NCBI GenBank assembly: GCA_018970215.1
Contig: JAGWWX010000004.1
Coordinates: forward strand, 1 to 52,690
Length of the DNA: 52,690 nucleotides
Origin: Acidobacteriota bacterium
Lineage (GTDB): Bacteria > Actinomycetota > Acidimicrobiia > Acidimicrobiales > RAAP-2
Reading direction: 5' to 3'
In this document: in pieces, positions 43,751 to 52,317 of the stretch
Layout of the letters: each line of letters opens with the position of its first letter
Position numbering within the stretch: the first letter of the stretch is position 1
Made by a program: the position numbers and the translations under genes
Notes under the pieces: model-generated
The model's input: the letters and a program-made list of their open reading frames with translations, nothing else
What the model was told of the DNA's origin: nothing
Database searches by the model: none

Positions 43751-44924
43751 CTCTCGCGCAGTTGCGCGGTTGCATACCGTCGACGACGCTGAGCGCCTCG
43801 CACGACGACGACTGCCGCGACCCGTCTTTGACTACATAGCGGGTGGGGCCGGAGCCGAAGCAACCCTTGCGGCAAACATTGCCGATATACGCCGTGAAAT
43901 TTTTCTCCCGCGCATGGGCGACACAATTGGCATCGAACCTCGCGACACGCGTCGCGTTGTCCTCGGCAATGAGTCTCCGTTACCCTTCGCCATCGGGCCG
44001 GTAGGTTTCACGCGTTCAATGCATCCCACCGGAGATGTCGCCGGCGTCAGGGCAGCGGGGAAACTCGGTATTCCCTTCTGCCAAAGTTCAATGTCGGGTC
44101 ACACTATTGAAGAAGTTGGCGCCGCCGCCACCGCACCCTGGTGGTACCAGCTCTACCCACTCGGAGGGCGCCAAGGAGGCGAGCAGATGATCGCCCGAGC
44201 GCAAGCCGCGGGAGCAAGTGCGTTAGTCGTCACGATGGACACGGTCGTCCCGGGTAACCGAGAGAGAGACTTGACCTACGGTGCGGCCTTACCCGTCAGA
44301 GTTAATCGCAACACGATGGCGTCCATGGCTCGCTATGTCGTCACCAAACCCACGTGGCTGGCCCACGCTGCTCGTGATCGGTTCCGATTTCCACTTGCAA
44401 ATACTCACGGAATGACTCGGGATGGTCGACCACTTCGTGAAGATGAAGCATTGATGTATTGGATCGTCGAGCCGCCGACGTGGAGCGATCTTCAGTGGAT
44501 GAGAGAACAGTGGCGCGGCACACTCGTGGTGAAAGGTCTCGTGACGGCCGACGATGCCCGTCGAGCTCTCGACGCCGGCGTCGACGGCATCATTGTGTCA
44601 AACCACGGAGGTCGTCAACTCGACCAAACCCCCAGTTCCCTGCGCGCACTTCGCGACATCGCCCCCGTGGCGAGTCCTCACGTCGACGTTCTCGTCGATG
44701 GTGGCATTCGTCGAGGTAGCGACGTCATTGTTGCCCTTTGCCTTGGCGCCCGTGCCGCGTTATTGGGTCGCGCTTGGGTCTACGGCCTCGCCGCCGGCGG
44801 CGAAAACGGCGTGACCAAAGTTCTCGAGATCATTCGCAATGACATGATTCGGACGATGCAACTGCTGGGCGTGCGCTCAATAGACGAACTTGGCCCCGAG
44901 CTCCTTTGCGACCAACGTCGCTAG
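43740..44924 (+). CDS. FMN-dependent alpha-hydroxyacid oxidase/dehydrogenase (LldD-like)
   Basis: 394 aa from ATG 43740, inside the end of the thioredoxin gene. This FMN TIM-barrel family oxidises L-lactate, glycolate or related 2-hydroxyacids. RRRLPRPVFDYIAGGAGAE at the N-terminus, His289 in VSNHGGRQLD (catalytic base) and DGGIRRGSDVIVALCLGARA (phosphate binding) are intact. Substrate cannot be told from sequence. No mycofactocin genes are nearby, so I do not call it MftD. Its stop interlocks with that of ettA (CTAG). Confidence 0.88.
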   Translation: MSSDSRAVARLHTVDDAERLARRRLPRPVFDYIAGGAGAEATLAANIADIRREIFLPRMGDTIGIEPRDTRRVVLGNESPLPFAIGPVGFTRSMHPTGDVAGVRAAGKLGIPFCQSSMSGHTIEEVGAAATAPWWYQLYPLGGRQGGEQMIARAQAAGASALVVTMDTVVPGNRERDLTYGAALPVRVNRNTMASMARYVVTKPTWLAHAARDRFRFPLANTHGMTRDGRPLREDEALMYWIVEPPTWSDLQWMREQWRGTLVVKGLVTADDARRALDAGVDGIIVSNHGGRQLDQTPSSLRALRDIAPVASPHVDVLVDGGIRRGSDVIVALCLGARAALLGRAWVYGLAAGGENGVTKVLEIIRNDMIRTMQLLGVRSIDELGPELLCDQRR

Positions 44925-46600
44925 TCGCGACGCAACGGCTTATACCGCAGACGATGCGGTTGATCAGCAGCGGCCCCGAGACGCTTTTTTCGATCAGCTT
45001 CATAATCCGTAAAGTTGCCTTCAAACCAGCGGACATCAGCCTCGTCTTCAAACGCGATCACGTGCGTCGCGATGCGATCTAAAAACCACCGATCGTGACT
45101 AATCACGACAGCGCAGCCTGGAAACTCCAGGAGGGCGTCCTCTAGCGCTCGCAATGTGTCAACGTCCAGATCGTTCGTGGGTTCGTCGAGCAAGAGAACA
45201 TTCCCGCCCGAGGTAAGAACTTTCGCCAGCTGCACGCGGTTGCGTTCACCCCCCGACAACTGCCCGACCAACTTTTGTTGATCAGAACCTTTGAATCCGA
45301 AACTCGCCACATAGGCCCGAGCGTGAATCTCTCGCGATCCCACCTTGATATGTTCGGCGCCTCCAGAAATTTCGTCGAACACCGTGGCAGACGCGTCAAG
45401 TTCCGAACGGCTCTGATCCACGTAGGCGAGCTGGACCGTCGGTCCCACGGTGAGAGTTCCGCTATCGGGAGTTTCTCCTCCGACCAGCATGCGAAACATC
45501 GTTGTCTTGCCCGCACCGTTCGGCCCGATCACTCCGACGATGCCTCCAGGAGGCAAAATAAACGAGAGGTCGTCAATCAATATTCGATCGCCGAAAGCTT
45601 TGCTCAGATGATCAGCGTTCACGACGAGATCACCTAATCGAGGGCCTGGCGGAATAGTGATTTCCAACTTGTCGGGGCGCTTGTCGGCCTGTTCGGAGGC
45701 GGTGACGAGTTGGTTGAATGCCGTGAGTCGCGCTTTGCCCTTGCTTTGGCGAGCGCGGGGTGACATGCGGATCCACTCCAACTCGCGTTCGAGGGCCTCT
45801 TGTCGATTCTTATCTGCCTTCTCTTCGGCAGCCAGACGATTCTGTTTTTGCTCGAGCCAACTTGAGTAGTTCCCTTTCCAAGGAATTCCGGCGCCACGAT
45901 CAAGTTCGAGAATCCACTCAGCCACATTGTCGAGAAAATATCGATCGTGGGTGATTGCTACGACGGCACCCGGATAATCCTGCAGGGTACGTTCGAGCCA
46001 CGCCACCGACTCGGCGTCCAGGTGGTTGGTGGGTTCGTCAAGAAGTAGTAGGTCCGGCTTGGATAGCAGTAATCGGCACAGGGCAACTCGTCGACGCTCG
46101 CCACCGGATAACACAGTGACATCGGCGTCCGGTGGTGGAAGACGTAGTGCCTCCATAGCGATGTCGAGTGTGCGTTCTAGGTCCCACGCATTTGCTGCAT
46201 CGATCTTCGACTGCAAGTCAGCCTGCTCGGTCAGCAAGGCGTCGAAGTCGGCGTCGGGATCTCCCATGGCCGCGCAAACTTCATTGAATCGAGTGATGAG
46301 TGCGACGGTTTCAGCCATTCCCTCGGCGACATTTCCCAGTACATCTTTTGTGGGATCTAATTCCGGCTCTTGTGCGAGATAACCAACGGTAAATCCCGGA
46401 GTCAATCGAGCTTCACCAGTAAAACCGTCATCGAGACCAGCCATAATCTTCAAGAGCGATGACTTTCCAGAGCCATTCGAGCCAATCACACCAATTTTGG
46501 CGGTGGGGTAAAACGACAGACTGATGCCCTTCAAAATCTCGCGGTCGGGTGGATAGAAGCGACGAAGGTCCCGCATAGTAAAGATGAACTGAGCACTCAT
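44921..46600 (-). CDS. ettA: ABC-F ATPase, energy-dependent translational throttle protein
   Basis: 559 aa, normal EttA length. Two nucleotide-binding domains are present: Walker A GSNGSGKSSLLKIM with LSGGERRRVALCR, then GPNGAGKTTMFRMLVGG with LSGGERNRVQLAK. Between them lies the P-site tRNA-interaction linker (MSPRARQSKGKARL). EttA binds the ribosomal E site and gates the first elongation step according to ATP/ADP level. No transmembrane domain is present. The start overlaps the VOC gene stop by ATGA. Confidence 0.95.
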   Translation of the reverse strand: MSAQFIFTMRDLRRFYPPDREILKGISLSFYPTAKIGVIGSNGSGKSSLLKIMAGLDDGFTGEARLTPGFTVGYLAQEPELDPTKDVLGNVAEGMAETVALITRFNEVCAAMGDPDADFDALLTEQADLQSKIDAANAWDLERTLDIAMEALRLPPPDADVTVLSGGERRRVALCRLLLSKPDLLLLDEPTNHLDAESVAWLERTLQDYPGAVVAITHDRYFLDNVAEWILELDRGAGIPWKGNYSSWLEQKQNRLAAEEKADKNRQEALERELEWIRMSPRARQSKGKARLTAFNQLVTASEQADKRPDKLEITIPPGPRLGDLVVNADHLSKAFGDRILIDDLSFILPPGGIVGVIGPNGAGKTTMFRMLVGGETPDSGTLTVGPTVQLAYVDQSRSELDASATVFDEISGGAEHIKVGSREIHARAYVASFGFKGSDQQKLVGQLSGGERNRVQLAKVLTSGGNVLLLDEPTNDLDVDTLRALEDALLEFPGCAVVISHDRWFLDRIATHVIAFEDEADVRWFEGNFTDYEADRKKRLGAAADQPHRLRYKPLRRD

Positions 46601-46965
46601 TGGGAATCTTTCACAGTCAGCGTGACGACGTTGCCGTCGGGATCAGATACGGCACAGTACTCGGAGTCAGTGGTGCGAAATTCACCGAATGGGAGAAGGT
46701 TGCCACCACACGCAAGTGCGCGGGCTTTTGACGCAGAAGTGACCGAAAAAACGGGCTTGATCGCTGCCTCCGTGCGGACAGAAAATTCGCTGTCGTCGCC
46801 GTGTGCGTCGTGGACCACAATCTCAAAGGAACCGTCCGACAGAGTGGTGCTGCCATCATCCACCAGCGTGACGGGCCATTCCGTAAGGGCTGCGTAAAAG
46901 GCTACGAGCTCCTCACGGTGATGCGTAAATATCACGAGTCCACTCAGCGCATGGGAGGCCGTCAC
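46597..46965 (-). CDS. VOC/glyoxalase-superfamily small protein
   Basis: 122 aa, a single vicinal-oxygen-chelate module pattern: GLVIFTHHREELVAFYAALT at the start and YCAVSDPDGNVVTLTV at the end. Such proteins range from metal-dependent lyases and dioxygenases to resistance proteins. With only one module it would need to dimerise, and no function can be assigned. The start is GTG with a weak upstream site; an internal GTG (codon 11) is possible. It is coupled to ettA. Confidence 0.75.
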   Translation of the reverse strand: MTASHALSGLVIFTHHREELVAFYAALTEWPVTLVDDGSTTLSDGSFEIVVHDAHGDDSEFSVRTEAAIKPVFSVTSASKARALACGGNLLPFGEFRTTDSEYCAVSDPDGNVVTLTVKDSQ

Positions 46966-47034
46966 GAAAAGTCAGATTACTTTGCGCCCCCCTACCGTGT
47001 GGTCCATGGTTACGCTCGAGGAGTTAGGAGAGAG

Positions 47035-47892
47035 ATGCCTCGATTTGTCGCCCGCGTTCTCTACGCCGTCACGGCAGTGATACTGACCGGTGTCATCTGG
47101 CGATGGGAGCCGTCGACGAGCTCACCCACCACGACATCCACCTTCGTCGTGACAACGACGCTGCCAACAACAACGACGGCGTTATCAGCACCTGTTACTA
47201 CTGCGATATCGACGACATTGCCGCCCCTTCGTGATGGTGACTTGACGGGCTTTTCTGTGACAATCGATCCCGGTCACAATGGTGGGAACGCGACGAGACC
47301 CGATGTCATTAATCAACTCGTACCCGACGGCGTAGGAATGAAGGCTTGCGACACGACCGGCACCGCTACGACGGACGGTTATCCCGAATCGGCATTTACC
47401 TTTACTTTCGCCTCTGAACTTACACTCATCCTCCGACAGCGCGGCGCGATCGTCACGCTCACGAGATCTGATGATCACTCGATCGGGCCGTGCGTCAACG
47501 CACGCGCCGACATTGGTAATTCGTCGGACGTGGCCGTATCGCTCCACGGCGATGGTGCGCCAATGTCTGGTTCGGGATTTGCCATCTTGACACCCGTCGG
47601 TCGAGGGCCGTCCGCCCAGATGACGAAGGAGGCGAACCGATTGGCTGGTATTACACGTCATCAGCTCGTACAGCGAGGTATGACTCCTTCCAACTACCTC
47701 GGACGTGATGGGATTCAGCCACGGAGCGACCTCGCCGGACTCAATCTTTCGACAGTTCCCAAGGTGATGATTGAGTGCGGCAACATGAAAAACCCAGATG
47801 ATGCACTACATCTGACGTCATCCGAGTGGCGACAGAACATGGCGGCAGGTATCGCTGAGGCCATTTCAGTATTTCTCCGCAGTCGGTCGTAA
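47035..47892 (+). CDS. N-acetylmuramoyl-L-alanine amidase (Amidase_3), membrane-anchored
   Basis: 285 aa from ATG 47035, with AGGAG 4 nt upstream. A signal anchor at about 5-22 precedes a Ser/Thr/Pro-rich wall-spanning linker (27-65). The zinc amidase domain starts at SVTIDPGHNGG: His81, Glu118 and His171 are the metal ligands, and Glu247 (VMIECGNMKN) is the catalytic acid. It cleaves the amide between muramic acid and the stem peptide. A cysteine pair (C105/C153) may form a disulfide. Confidence 0.92.
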   Translation: MPRFVARVLYAVTAVILTGVIWRWEPSTSSPTTTSTFVVTTTLPTTTTALSAPVTTAISTTLPPLRDGDLTGFSVTIDPGHNGGNATRPDVINQLVPDGVGMKACDTTGTATTDGYPESAFTFTFASELTLILRQRGAIVTLTRSDDHSIGPCVNARADIGNSSDVAVSLHGDGAPMSGSGFAILTPVGRGPSAQMTKEANRLAGITRHQLVQRGMTPSNYLGRDGIQPRSDLAGLNLSTVPKVMIECGNMKNPDDALHLTSSEWRQNMAAGIAEAISVFLRSRS

Positions 47893-47909
47893 GCGATACC
47901 TTTCAAGGT

Positions 47910-48929
47910 GTGAAAAGCGCCGTTCCGGTTCTCGACCTCAGCGATTGGTGGAGTGGCTCTGCGGAGCGACGCGCGTCCGTCGCCGACCAGATGCGCGACG
48001 CTGCGCACCGCGTCGGTTTTTTTCAAGTTATTCATCACGGAATCGATAGCCAGGTTCGTCGCAACGCCCTCCATCAGATGGATCAGTTCTTTCAACTCAC
48101 GCTGGAAGAAAAAGAGCAAGTTGTTCCGGGTGACGGAACCTACCGCGGATATTCCGGCCGCAAGAGTGAAAGCTTTGCCTACACCGTCGGCGATATTCGT
48201 CCCGCCGATCTCGTTGAGGCATTCGTCATGGGAAGCGATGAGCTGACGCCCGATAAGGGCTCCGACCTGCACGGTCATCGACCAAATGTCTGGCCAACGG
48301 GACTCGCGACGTTTCAAGATGATGTGCAGACGTATTACGTCGCCGCCAGAGATTTATCGCGAACATTAACTGACATTGCCGCGATTGCCCTTGGGCTTCC
48401 CGACGATTTCTTCACTACCAAGGTCGATCACGCAGTAGTCACGATGCGGATGAACTGGTATCAACGTCACACCGACGACCCCGAACTCGACGAAGCGCAA
48501 ATGGCATTAGGGGCCCACACGGACTACGGCATTCTCACTGTTCTCCTCGCCGACCCCGGTCCGGGTCTCCAAATCCTCTCGGACGACAGCGAGTGGCTCG
48601 ATGTCGAACCGCTGGAAGATGCCTTCATCGTCAACATCGGTGATGCACTCGCCGTGTGGACAAACAACTTCTGGAAGTCAACAGTCCATCGAGTAGTGCC
48701 CACGATGACTCCCGGCGGAAGGGCGCGCCGATCGATTGCTCTCTTTCAAGACGGGAACTTTGCCACCACGCTCGCTCCGCTCCCCGCATTTATCTCTGAG
48801 GAGAATCCGGCGCGGTACGGCACGACCACTCTTGGTCAACATGTCACCGACAAGATTTCCGGTGGGCGGAACTTCTCCGTACCTGATGTGCAGCAAACAC
48901 TCGGGTCCCGTACGACATCTGGCTCTTAG
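47910..48929 (+). CDS. 2-oxoglutarate/Fe(II) oxygenase, isopenicillin-N-synthase-like
   Basis: 339 aa. The N-terminal DIOX_N region (VPVLDLSDWW, HRVGFFQVIHHGID) leads into a jelly roll with the iron ligands H203 and D205 (GAHTDYGILT) and H260 (TVHRVVPT). The 2-oxoglutarate-binding RxS motif is at R273-S275. These soluble enzymes hydroxylate or desaturate small molecules; the substrate is unknown. The GTG start follows the amidase stop by 17 nt with an AAGG only 1-2 nt away, so initiation is weakly supported. Confidence 0.88.
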   Translation: MKSAVPVLDLSDWWSGSAERRASVADQMRDAAHRVGFFQVIHHGIDSQVRRNALHQMDQFFQLTLEEKEQVVPGDGTYRGYSGRKSESFAYTVGDIRPADLVEAFVMGSDELTPDKGSDLHGHRPNVWPTGLATFQDDVQTYYVAARDLSRTLTDIAAIALGLPDDFFTTKVDHAVVTMRMNWYQRHTDDPELDEAQMALGAHTDYGILTVLLADPGPGLQILSDDSEWLDVEPLEDAFIVNIGDALAVWTNNFWKSTVHRVVPTMTPGGRARRSIALFQDGNFATTLAPLPAFISEENPARYGTTTLGQHVTDKISGGRNFSVPDVQQTLGSRTTSGS

Positions 48930-50431
48930 CGCAGTCGAACAATCGCGGCGCCGTTCGACGAGAGGTGCGCCGGCGGCATGGCAGGTAATAGCCACTCCGC
49001 AATGGTCTCAGTTGACCACGGAATCTCTGCGTGCGAGTCTGCAAAATTGACGGCGACAGCGAGTCGACTGGTGCCCTCGTGTCGTTCAAACACCATGACG
49101 TCACCGCGAACCTCTAGTCCGACAACAGTGCCACGAAGCAGTGCTGGTTCGGACCGACGCAGTTGCAACAACATTCGGCAAAAGTGCCACGTGGAGTGCA
49201 CGTCGTTCCGCTGTGCTTCCACACTCCTCTCGGCGGCGGAAGTTCCAAAGGGAAGCCACGGATTATCTGTCCAGCCAAATGGTGGAGCCTGTTGCCAGGG
49301 AATGGGTGATCGACAGCCATCACGACCACCGGGATCAACCACGCGTTCGGAAGGAATCTCTGCGTCAGGCAAACCTAACTCTTCACCCGCGTAAAGAAAT
49401 GGGGTGCCGCGCAACGACAGAAGAAGAACGAGAGCGGACCGCACCCTTTCTTCGATGGCACCAAGCCTGGTCGCAATTCTCGGGTTGTCGTGATTCGACA
49501 ACACCCACGTGGGCCACGCACTCACGGCTGCGTGTGTCTCTTCCGTTTCACGAATCAAATCCGCCCAGGCCGATGCGCGCCACGGTGTCATCAGACTCTT
49601 GAAATTAAAGGAGAGGTGAAGCTCATCGCCTTGTCCGTAGTACGTCGCAACTTGATGTGGATCAAAGAGCGCTACTTCGCCGACCGATACTCGATCGGCG
49701 TATCCGTCCAATACGGACCGGATCTCCCGTAAGTAATCGTGCACAATTGGGACGTCATTCAATATGACGTGCGTCAGAGCAGCGAGTTCGGGATCGTCGT
49801 TGCGGGAGAGCTCTTTGCCAATGAGGTGAACGACGTCCATGCGAAACCCATCGACTCCACGATCCAGCCAGAACCGCAAAACGTTATGCATCGCCTGACG
49901 AACGAGCGGTTCGTCCCAGTTGAGATCAGGTTGACTCTCCAGAAAGCAGTGGAGGTAGTACTCACCGGTCAGGTCGTCACGGGTCCAGGCAGGTTGATCG
50001 CTCCACGCTCGGATCCAATTGTTGGGTAGTCGTCCCTTTTCGTCGAGCGACCGCCAGACGTACCAGGAACGGCGAGGGTTCTCTCTCGATGAACGTGACT
50101 CTGTAAACCACGGATGGTCGCTGGACGTGTGATTCGGCACCCAGTCAATAATCACCTTGATGTTGCGCCGATGGGCTTCGTCAACAAGTTCGTCAAAGTC
50201 GTGCAGTGTGCCAAAGACGGGGTCGATGTCGCAATAGTCAGAAACGTCGTAACCGAAATCTCGCATCGGCGAGGGAAAGAAAGGTGATATCCATACTGCG
50301 TCAATACCCAGAACTTGGAGGTAGTCGAGCTTGCTCGTGATACCACGGAGATCACCAACGCCGTCGCCGCTGGCATCGGCAAATGATCGTGGGTAGATCT
50401 GATAGAAGACCGCTTCTTCCCACCACGCCAC
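48926..50431 (-). CDS. GH13 alpha-glucosidase (oligo-1,6-glucosidase type)
   Basis: 501 aa. A cytoplasmic GH13 enzyme of the alpha-glucosidase subgroup, without a signal peptide. WWEEAVFYQIYPRSFADASG opens the barrel. The catalytic residues are D199 (GFRMDVV, nucleophile), E252 (SVGEVALF, acid/base) and D315 (LSNHDNPR). The valine after D199 is the residue associated with alpha-1,6 preference in characterised isomaltases, where threonine goes with alpha-1,4. Divergent from the VTT-like gene, with a 41-nt gap. Confidence 0.92.
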   Translation of the reverse strand: MAWWEEAVFYQIYPRSFADASGDGVGDLRGITSKLDYLQVLGIDAVWISPFFPSPMRDFGYDVSDYCDIDPVFGTLHDFDELVDEAHRRNIKVIIDWVPNHTSSDHPWFTESRSSRENPRRSWYVWRSLDEKGRLPNNWIRAWSDQPAWTRDDLTGEYYLHCFLESQPDLNWDEPLVRQAMHNVLRFWLDRGVDGFRMDVVHLIGKELSRNDDPELAALTHVILNDVPIVHDYLREIRSVLDGYADRVSVGEVALFDPHQVATYYGQGDELHLSFNFKSLMTPWRASAWADLIRETEETHAAVSAWPTWVLSNHDNPRIATRLGAIEERVRSALVLLLSLRGTPFLYAGEELGLPDAEIPSERVVDPGGRDGCRSPIPWQQAPPFGWTDNPWLPFGTSAAERSVEAQRNDVHSTWHFCRMLLQLRRSEPALLRGTVVGLEVRGDVMVFERHEGTSRLAVAVNFADSHAEIPWSTETIAEWLLPAMPPAHLSSNGAAIVRLR

Positions 50432-50472
50432 ACTGTGACGGTAGTCCGCATTGTCTCTAACCTGTAGGAGTG

Positions 50473-51036
50473 ATGTCGTACTTCGTGCTGATGGTCATCG
50501 TTTTCGGCGTCGCCCTGATGCCAATTTTCGGACCGCCAGTGTGGATCGTTCTGGTGGTCGCAAAATTCCGCTGGGATCTCGATCCCTTTGCCTTGGTCGC
50601 GTGTGGCGCCATCGCGGCGACCGCCGGTCGACTGACGTTGGCGCGAGTCGCACGCCACTTCACCCACTGGGTGCCACGGCGAGCTCGAGAGAACCTCGAT
50701 GCCGTGCACCATTTCCTCGAAAATCACGAAAAGGGAATTTTTGCACTGGTGGCGCTCTTTGTCATATCCCCCCTCCCGTCGGGGCAGCTTTTCGTTGCCG
50801 CCGGCCTCGTCCACGTCCGACTTCTACCTCTCGGCATTGCTTTCTTCATCGGGCGCGCCGTGAGCTACGCGGGCTACGTCACTGCCGCCACCGTGGCCGA
50901 ATATCAGGTGGGTGACGTGTTGGCTAAAGCGTGGGGAAAACCGTGGATGATTGCCCTCCAGGTCATCTTCGCCGTGATAATTCTGGTTCTCCCGTTACTG
51001 CCCTGGCGTCGCCCGCCGCAACCCCCGCCGTCATAG
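50473..51036 (+). CDS. VTT/DedA-like small membrane protein
   Basis: 187 aa with four or five hydrophobic segments. The segment FVISPLPSGQLFVAAGLVHV followed by FFIGRAVSYAGYV resembles the VTT (SNARE-associated, DedA) core of lipid scramblases, but the similarity is modest. A basic amphipathic stretch (about 57-85) precedes it. An AGGAG site at 50466-50470 lies close to the start; GTG 50470 would be inside it, so ATG 50473 is chosen. Confidence 0.65.
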   Translation: MSYFVLMVIVFGVALMPIFGPPVWIVLVVAKFRWDLDPFALVACGAIAATAGRLTLARVARHFTHWVPRRARENLDAVHHFLENHEKGIFALVALFVISPLPSGQLFVAAGLVHVRLLPLGIAFFIGRAVSYAGYVTAATVAEYQVGDVLAKAWGKPWMIALQVIFAVIILVLPLLPWRRPPQPPPS

Positions 51037-51078
51037 GGGGTTGCCATACTGGGGCTCCCGAGACCCGAAAGGACGCCC

Positions 51079-51474
51079 ATGAGCAACCCCAATGTCGCTC
51101 TCTACGAAGAGCTGAAGACGGAATTCGCATCGAAGCCCACACGTTTTTCCATCACCGAAGACCTCGATGACCTCCGCGGCGCCCTAAATCGTCTCTGGCT
51201 CGATGAGCGCTTAGTCATGGAGCGCTATCACAACTACAACAAGCTGCCAACGTTTCTCTTCGAAGTCAAAGGTGAAGAGACGTGGATCTTCATTGACGTT
51301 CTCTACGACACGGTCAAAGTCGTGATTCGGTCAAACCACTCCTTCGACTCGATGACGAGTGCGCTCGCTCTCGTCACTGGCCTGTGCGAAACCGATGAGA
51401 CGTGGGGTACCTTGTCGGAGCTGACTGAGGACATCTTCACCAAAGTGGATGATGATGATGAGAACGATTTCTAG
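51079..51474 (+). CDS. Small acidic protein of unknown function
   Basis: 131 aa; I do not assign a family, though the compact alpha/beta pattern (TFLFEVKGEETWIFIDVLYD) resembles YbjN/chaperone-like proteins. It has no signal peptide or transmembrane helix and ends in an acidic tail (VDDDDENDF) encoded by a GAT repeat. An AAAGGA ribosome site precedes ATG 51079 at good spacing, which supports it being translated. Its stop interlocks with that of the convergent methyltransferase gene. Confidence 0.7.
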   Translation: MSNPNVALYEELKTEFASKPTRFSITEDLDDLRGALNRLWLDERLVMERYHNYNKLPTFLFEVKGEETWIFIDVLYDTVKVVIRSNHSFDSMTSALALVTGLCETDETWGTLSELTEDIFTKVDDDDENDF

Positions 51475-52301
51475 CTAACTCGCAGGAAAAGGCGCTCTCG
51501 CTTCTCCCTCCGATAACCCGTCGTCGACTCGTAGCTCGGCGTATAGCTGAAACCCTGATCAGTAATCGCCCTGACGAGCTCTGCTACGTCCACATACTCG
51601 GGGTGCATTTCCATTACCACCGCCGAAAAGCGCTGGAGCCACTCAGGGTTGAGTTCAGTAAGGAGAGGTCCTTCCATCCCTTCGACATCCATTTTGAGAA
51701 GAGTTGGCTCGAGACGCACACGTGCCACCACGTCTCCCAACTGAGAAATTGGAACCTCGATATCACCGTCACTGGTCACACGTCCCATATTCGTCGTTCC
51801 CGTAACTGAGAACCGGGCCACTCCTGAAGTCGGGCCAATGGCGGATTCGACGACGTCGACCGAAAGGCCGTTCGCAAGGATGTTTCGTCGTAAGAGGGCC
51901 ACATTGTCTGGCATTGGTTCCACCGCCACAATGTGTGCCAGCGGATACGTCGTGCCACACCAGACAGTCGCGAGTCCGATGTTCGCACCAAGGTCAAGCA
52001 TTGAGACGGGGGCGATCCCCGACGGGAGTCGATAAATCTCATCGATAAATATCTCGCGGATCCCCTGCACATCTCCGCGGTGTGAGCGGTAGTACACCAC
52101 GGCGCCACGCTTCGTGACGAGCCGGAACGATCGAGTCGACGTCGGAGCGCCGTAGGTACGCGCGAGCCACGGCCACACGGCCATGATTCGATAGGCGACA
52201 ACGTTGACCCACCACATCCAACGGCCTTCGACGAGCTCTTCGTATCCCCACGTGAACTCTTGACGTAATCCCCACCAGACCCGGTGCCAACGTCCGCGCA
52301 T
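51471..52301 (-). CDS. FkbM-family methyltransferase
   Basis: 276 aa from ATG 52301; the frame upstream would overlap hisIE by 47 nt. The SAM-binding motif VSMLDLGANIGLATVW is followed by HIVAVEPMPDNVALLRRNI, and LLKMDVEGMEGPLL and VVMEMHPE are typical of FkbM proteins. These O-methylate sugars or other small molecules, often in surface-polysaccharide loci. The N-terminal 75 residues are tryptophan-rich and may associate with membranes. It lies 16 nt downstream of hisIE. Confidence 0.88.
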   Translation of the reverse strand: MRGRWHRVWWGLRQEFTWGYEELVEGRWMWWVNVVAYRIMAVWPWLARTYGAPTSTRSFRLVTKRGAVVYYRSHRGDVQGIREIFIDEIYRLPSGIAPVSMLDLGANIGLATVWCGTTYPLAHIVAVEPMPDNVALLRRNILANGLSVDVVESAIGPTSGVARFSVTGTTNMGRVTSDGDIEVPISQLGDVVARVRLEPTLLKMDVEGMEGPLLTELNPEWLQRFSAVVMEMHPEYVDVAELVRAITDQGFSYTPSYESTTGYRREKRERLFLRVS

Positions 52302-52317
52302 AGTGGCAGAGTACCAA

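Noticed and set aside
43740-44924. Mycofactocin-type MftD assignment for the FMN oxidase
   Set aside because: No other mycofactocin genes are present and the N-terminus resembles general alpha-hydroxyacid oxidases, so only the family level is called.
46801-47034. Longer N-terminus for the amidase
   Set aside because: It would run antisense through the VOC gene and lacks a signal anchor; ATG 47035 has an AGGAG site and starts directly with the membrane anchor.
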